Shown piece after piece: positions 5,764 to 6,281 of a stretch of 6,281 nt of DNA; positions within the stretch are counted from its first letter, which is position 1, and each line of letters opens with the position of its first letter. A program made the position numbers and the translations under genes. The notes beneath the pieces are model-generated. The model worked only from the letters and a program-made list of their open reading frames with translations. It did no database searches and was not told the origin of the DNA. This stretch comes from UBA1738 sp964388835 (lineage in GTDB: Bacteria; Bacillota; Clostridia; UBA1381): assembly GCA_964388835.1 (NCBI GenBank), contig CAYMBZ010000076.1:1-6281 (forward strand). Reading direction: 5' to 3'.

Positions 5764-5798
5764 GTACATGCCTTACCGCTTTTAGCGGTTGGCTGTAC
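5764..5798 (+). promoter_or_regulatory. Long hairpin in the rpsG-fusA gap
   Basis: Five bases past the rpsG stop, GTACA/TGTAC, GCC/GGC and ACCGC/GCGGT stack into one stem of 13 pairs with small internal bulges and a TTTTA loop. The following sequence is AATTTAAAAATAT with no T-tract, so it is not a typical terminator. It could protect the upstream mRNA end after cleavage, cause partial pausing, or bind a regulator. Confidence 0.6.
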
Positions 5799-5847
5799 AA
5801 TTTAAAAATATCTGTTTATACATCACTTGAAAGGAGGAAAATGTATT

Positions 5848-6281
5848 ATGGGTAGACCATATTCTTTGGAACATACAAGAAACATCGGTATAATGGCTCA
5901 TATCGACGCAGGTAAGACCACTACTACCGAGAGAATACTTTACTATACCGGACGTATTCACAAAATCGGTGAAACTCATGACGGCGGCTCACAGATGGAC
6001 TGGATGGAGCAGGAGGCTGAGCGTGGTATCACAATTACTTCCGCCGCTACCACCTGTTTCTGGGCAAAGCAGACCGGTAAAGATGCCGGTGTAAAGCACA
6101 GAATTAACATCATCGATACCCCCGGACACGTTGACTTCACGGTTGAGGTTCAGAGATCTCTTCGTGTACTTGACGGAAGTGTTACCGTTATGTGTGCAAA
6201 GGGCGGTGTTGAGCCACAGTCTGAAACCGTTTGGCGTCAGGCTAACGACTACAACGTACCGAGAATGATTTATGTTAATAA
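5848..6281 (+). CDS. fusA: Translation elongation factor G, N-terminal part
   Basis: The frame runs off the right edge after 144 complete codons; a whole EF-G has about 690. EF-G is the GTPase that drives translocation of tRNAs and mRNA on the ribosome. Visible GTPase motifs are G1 AHIDAGKT (17-24), the switch I RGIT (59-62) and G3 DTPGH (90-94), followed by VDFTVEVQRSLRVLDG. The G4 NKMD motif would begin right at the cut. A short extra stretch (about 74-82, QTGKDAG) lies between TCFW and the RINIIDTPGH block. The start is ATG at 5848, ten bases after AAGGAGG (5831-5837). An ATG at 5841 in another frame gives only four codons before TAG. It is the fourth gene of the operon. Confidence 0.97.
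   Translation, partial: MGRPYSLEHTRNIGIMAHIDAGKTTTTERILYYTGRIHKIGETHDGGSQMDWMEQEAERGITITSAATTCFWAKQTGKDAGVKHRINIIDTPGHVDFTVEVQRSLRVLDGSVTVMCAKGGVEPQSETVWRQANDYNVPRMIYVN

Noticed and set aside
5789..5820. Possible internal promoter for fusA
   Set aside because: TTGGCT and TTTATA are 20 bp apart and both weak, and the -35 lies inside the intercistronic hairpin.

Overview
The window looks like chromosome of a low-GC, spore-forming Firmicute of the class Clostridia. The signs are purine-rich AAGGAGG-type ribosome binding sites, sigma-A promoters often with an extended -10, a SpoIIQ-like sporulation protein, a protein with three S-layer homology (SLH) domains, and the str ribosomal cluster. I cannot name the genus.

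Layout. Positions 1-968 read leftward: an initiator tRNA-Met cut by the window edge (1-71) with its own promoter, then a membrane-anchored M23/LytM protein (282-968, probably spoIIQ) ending in a strong hairpin terminator (180-246). Position 969 onward reads rightward. A divergent 182-bp region carries a sigma-F-like promoter for the leftward gene and a strong sigma-A promoter for the rightward one. Next come a secreted SLH protein (1151-3103) with its own terminator, then a membrane-anchored solute-binding-protein-like gene (3199-4254) with a promoter that follows and partly overlaps that terminator.

From 4328 the str operon begins at a fully consensus sigma-A promoter: L7Ae-family K-turn protein (ybxF/rplGB type, 4396-4635), rpsL (4688-5107), rpsG (5288-5758) and fusA (5848 to beyond the window end). 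In many Firmicutes this cluster directly follows rpoB-rpoC. Here those genes are not upstream, and the cluster has its own promoter. The rpsL-rpsG gap (180 nt) and rpsG-fusA gap (89 nt) both hold hairpins that may serve translational control or RNA processing.

How the genes relate. The right half is one translation operon. The left half is a set of single-gene units: start tRNA, forespore membrane protein, cell-surface protein, orphan binding protein. They look like independent transcription units rather than a pathway. I found no convincing evidence of a new defence, mobile or biosynthetic system. The points most worth a second look are the extra base in the initiator tRNA T-arm, the sigma-F-like promoter that fits the SpoIIQ call, the orphan anchored binding protein, and the structured intercistronic regions of the str operon.
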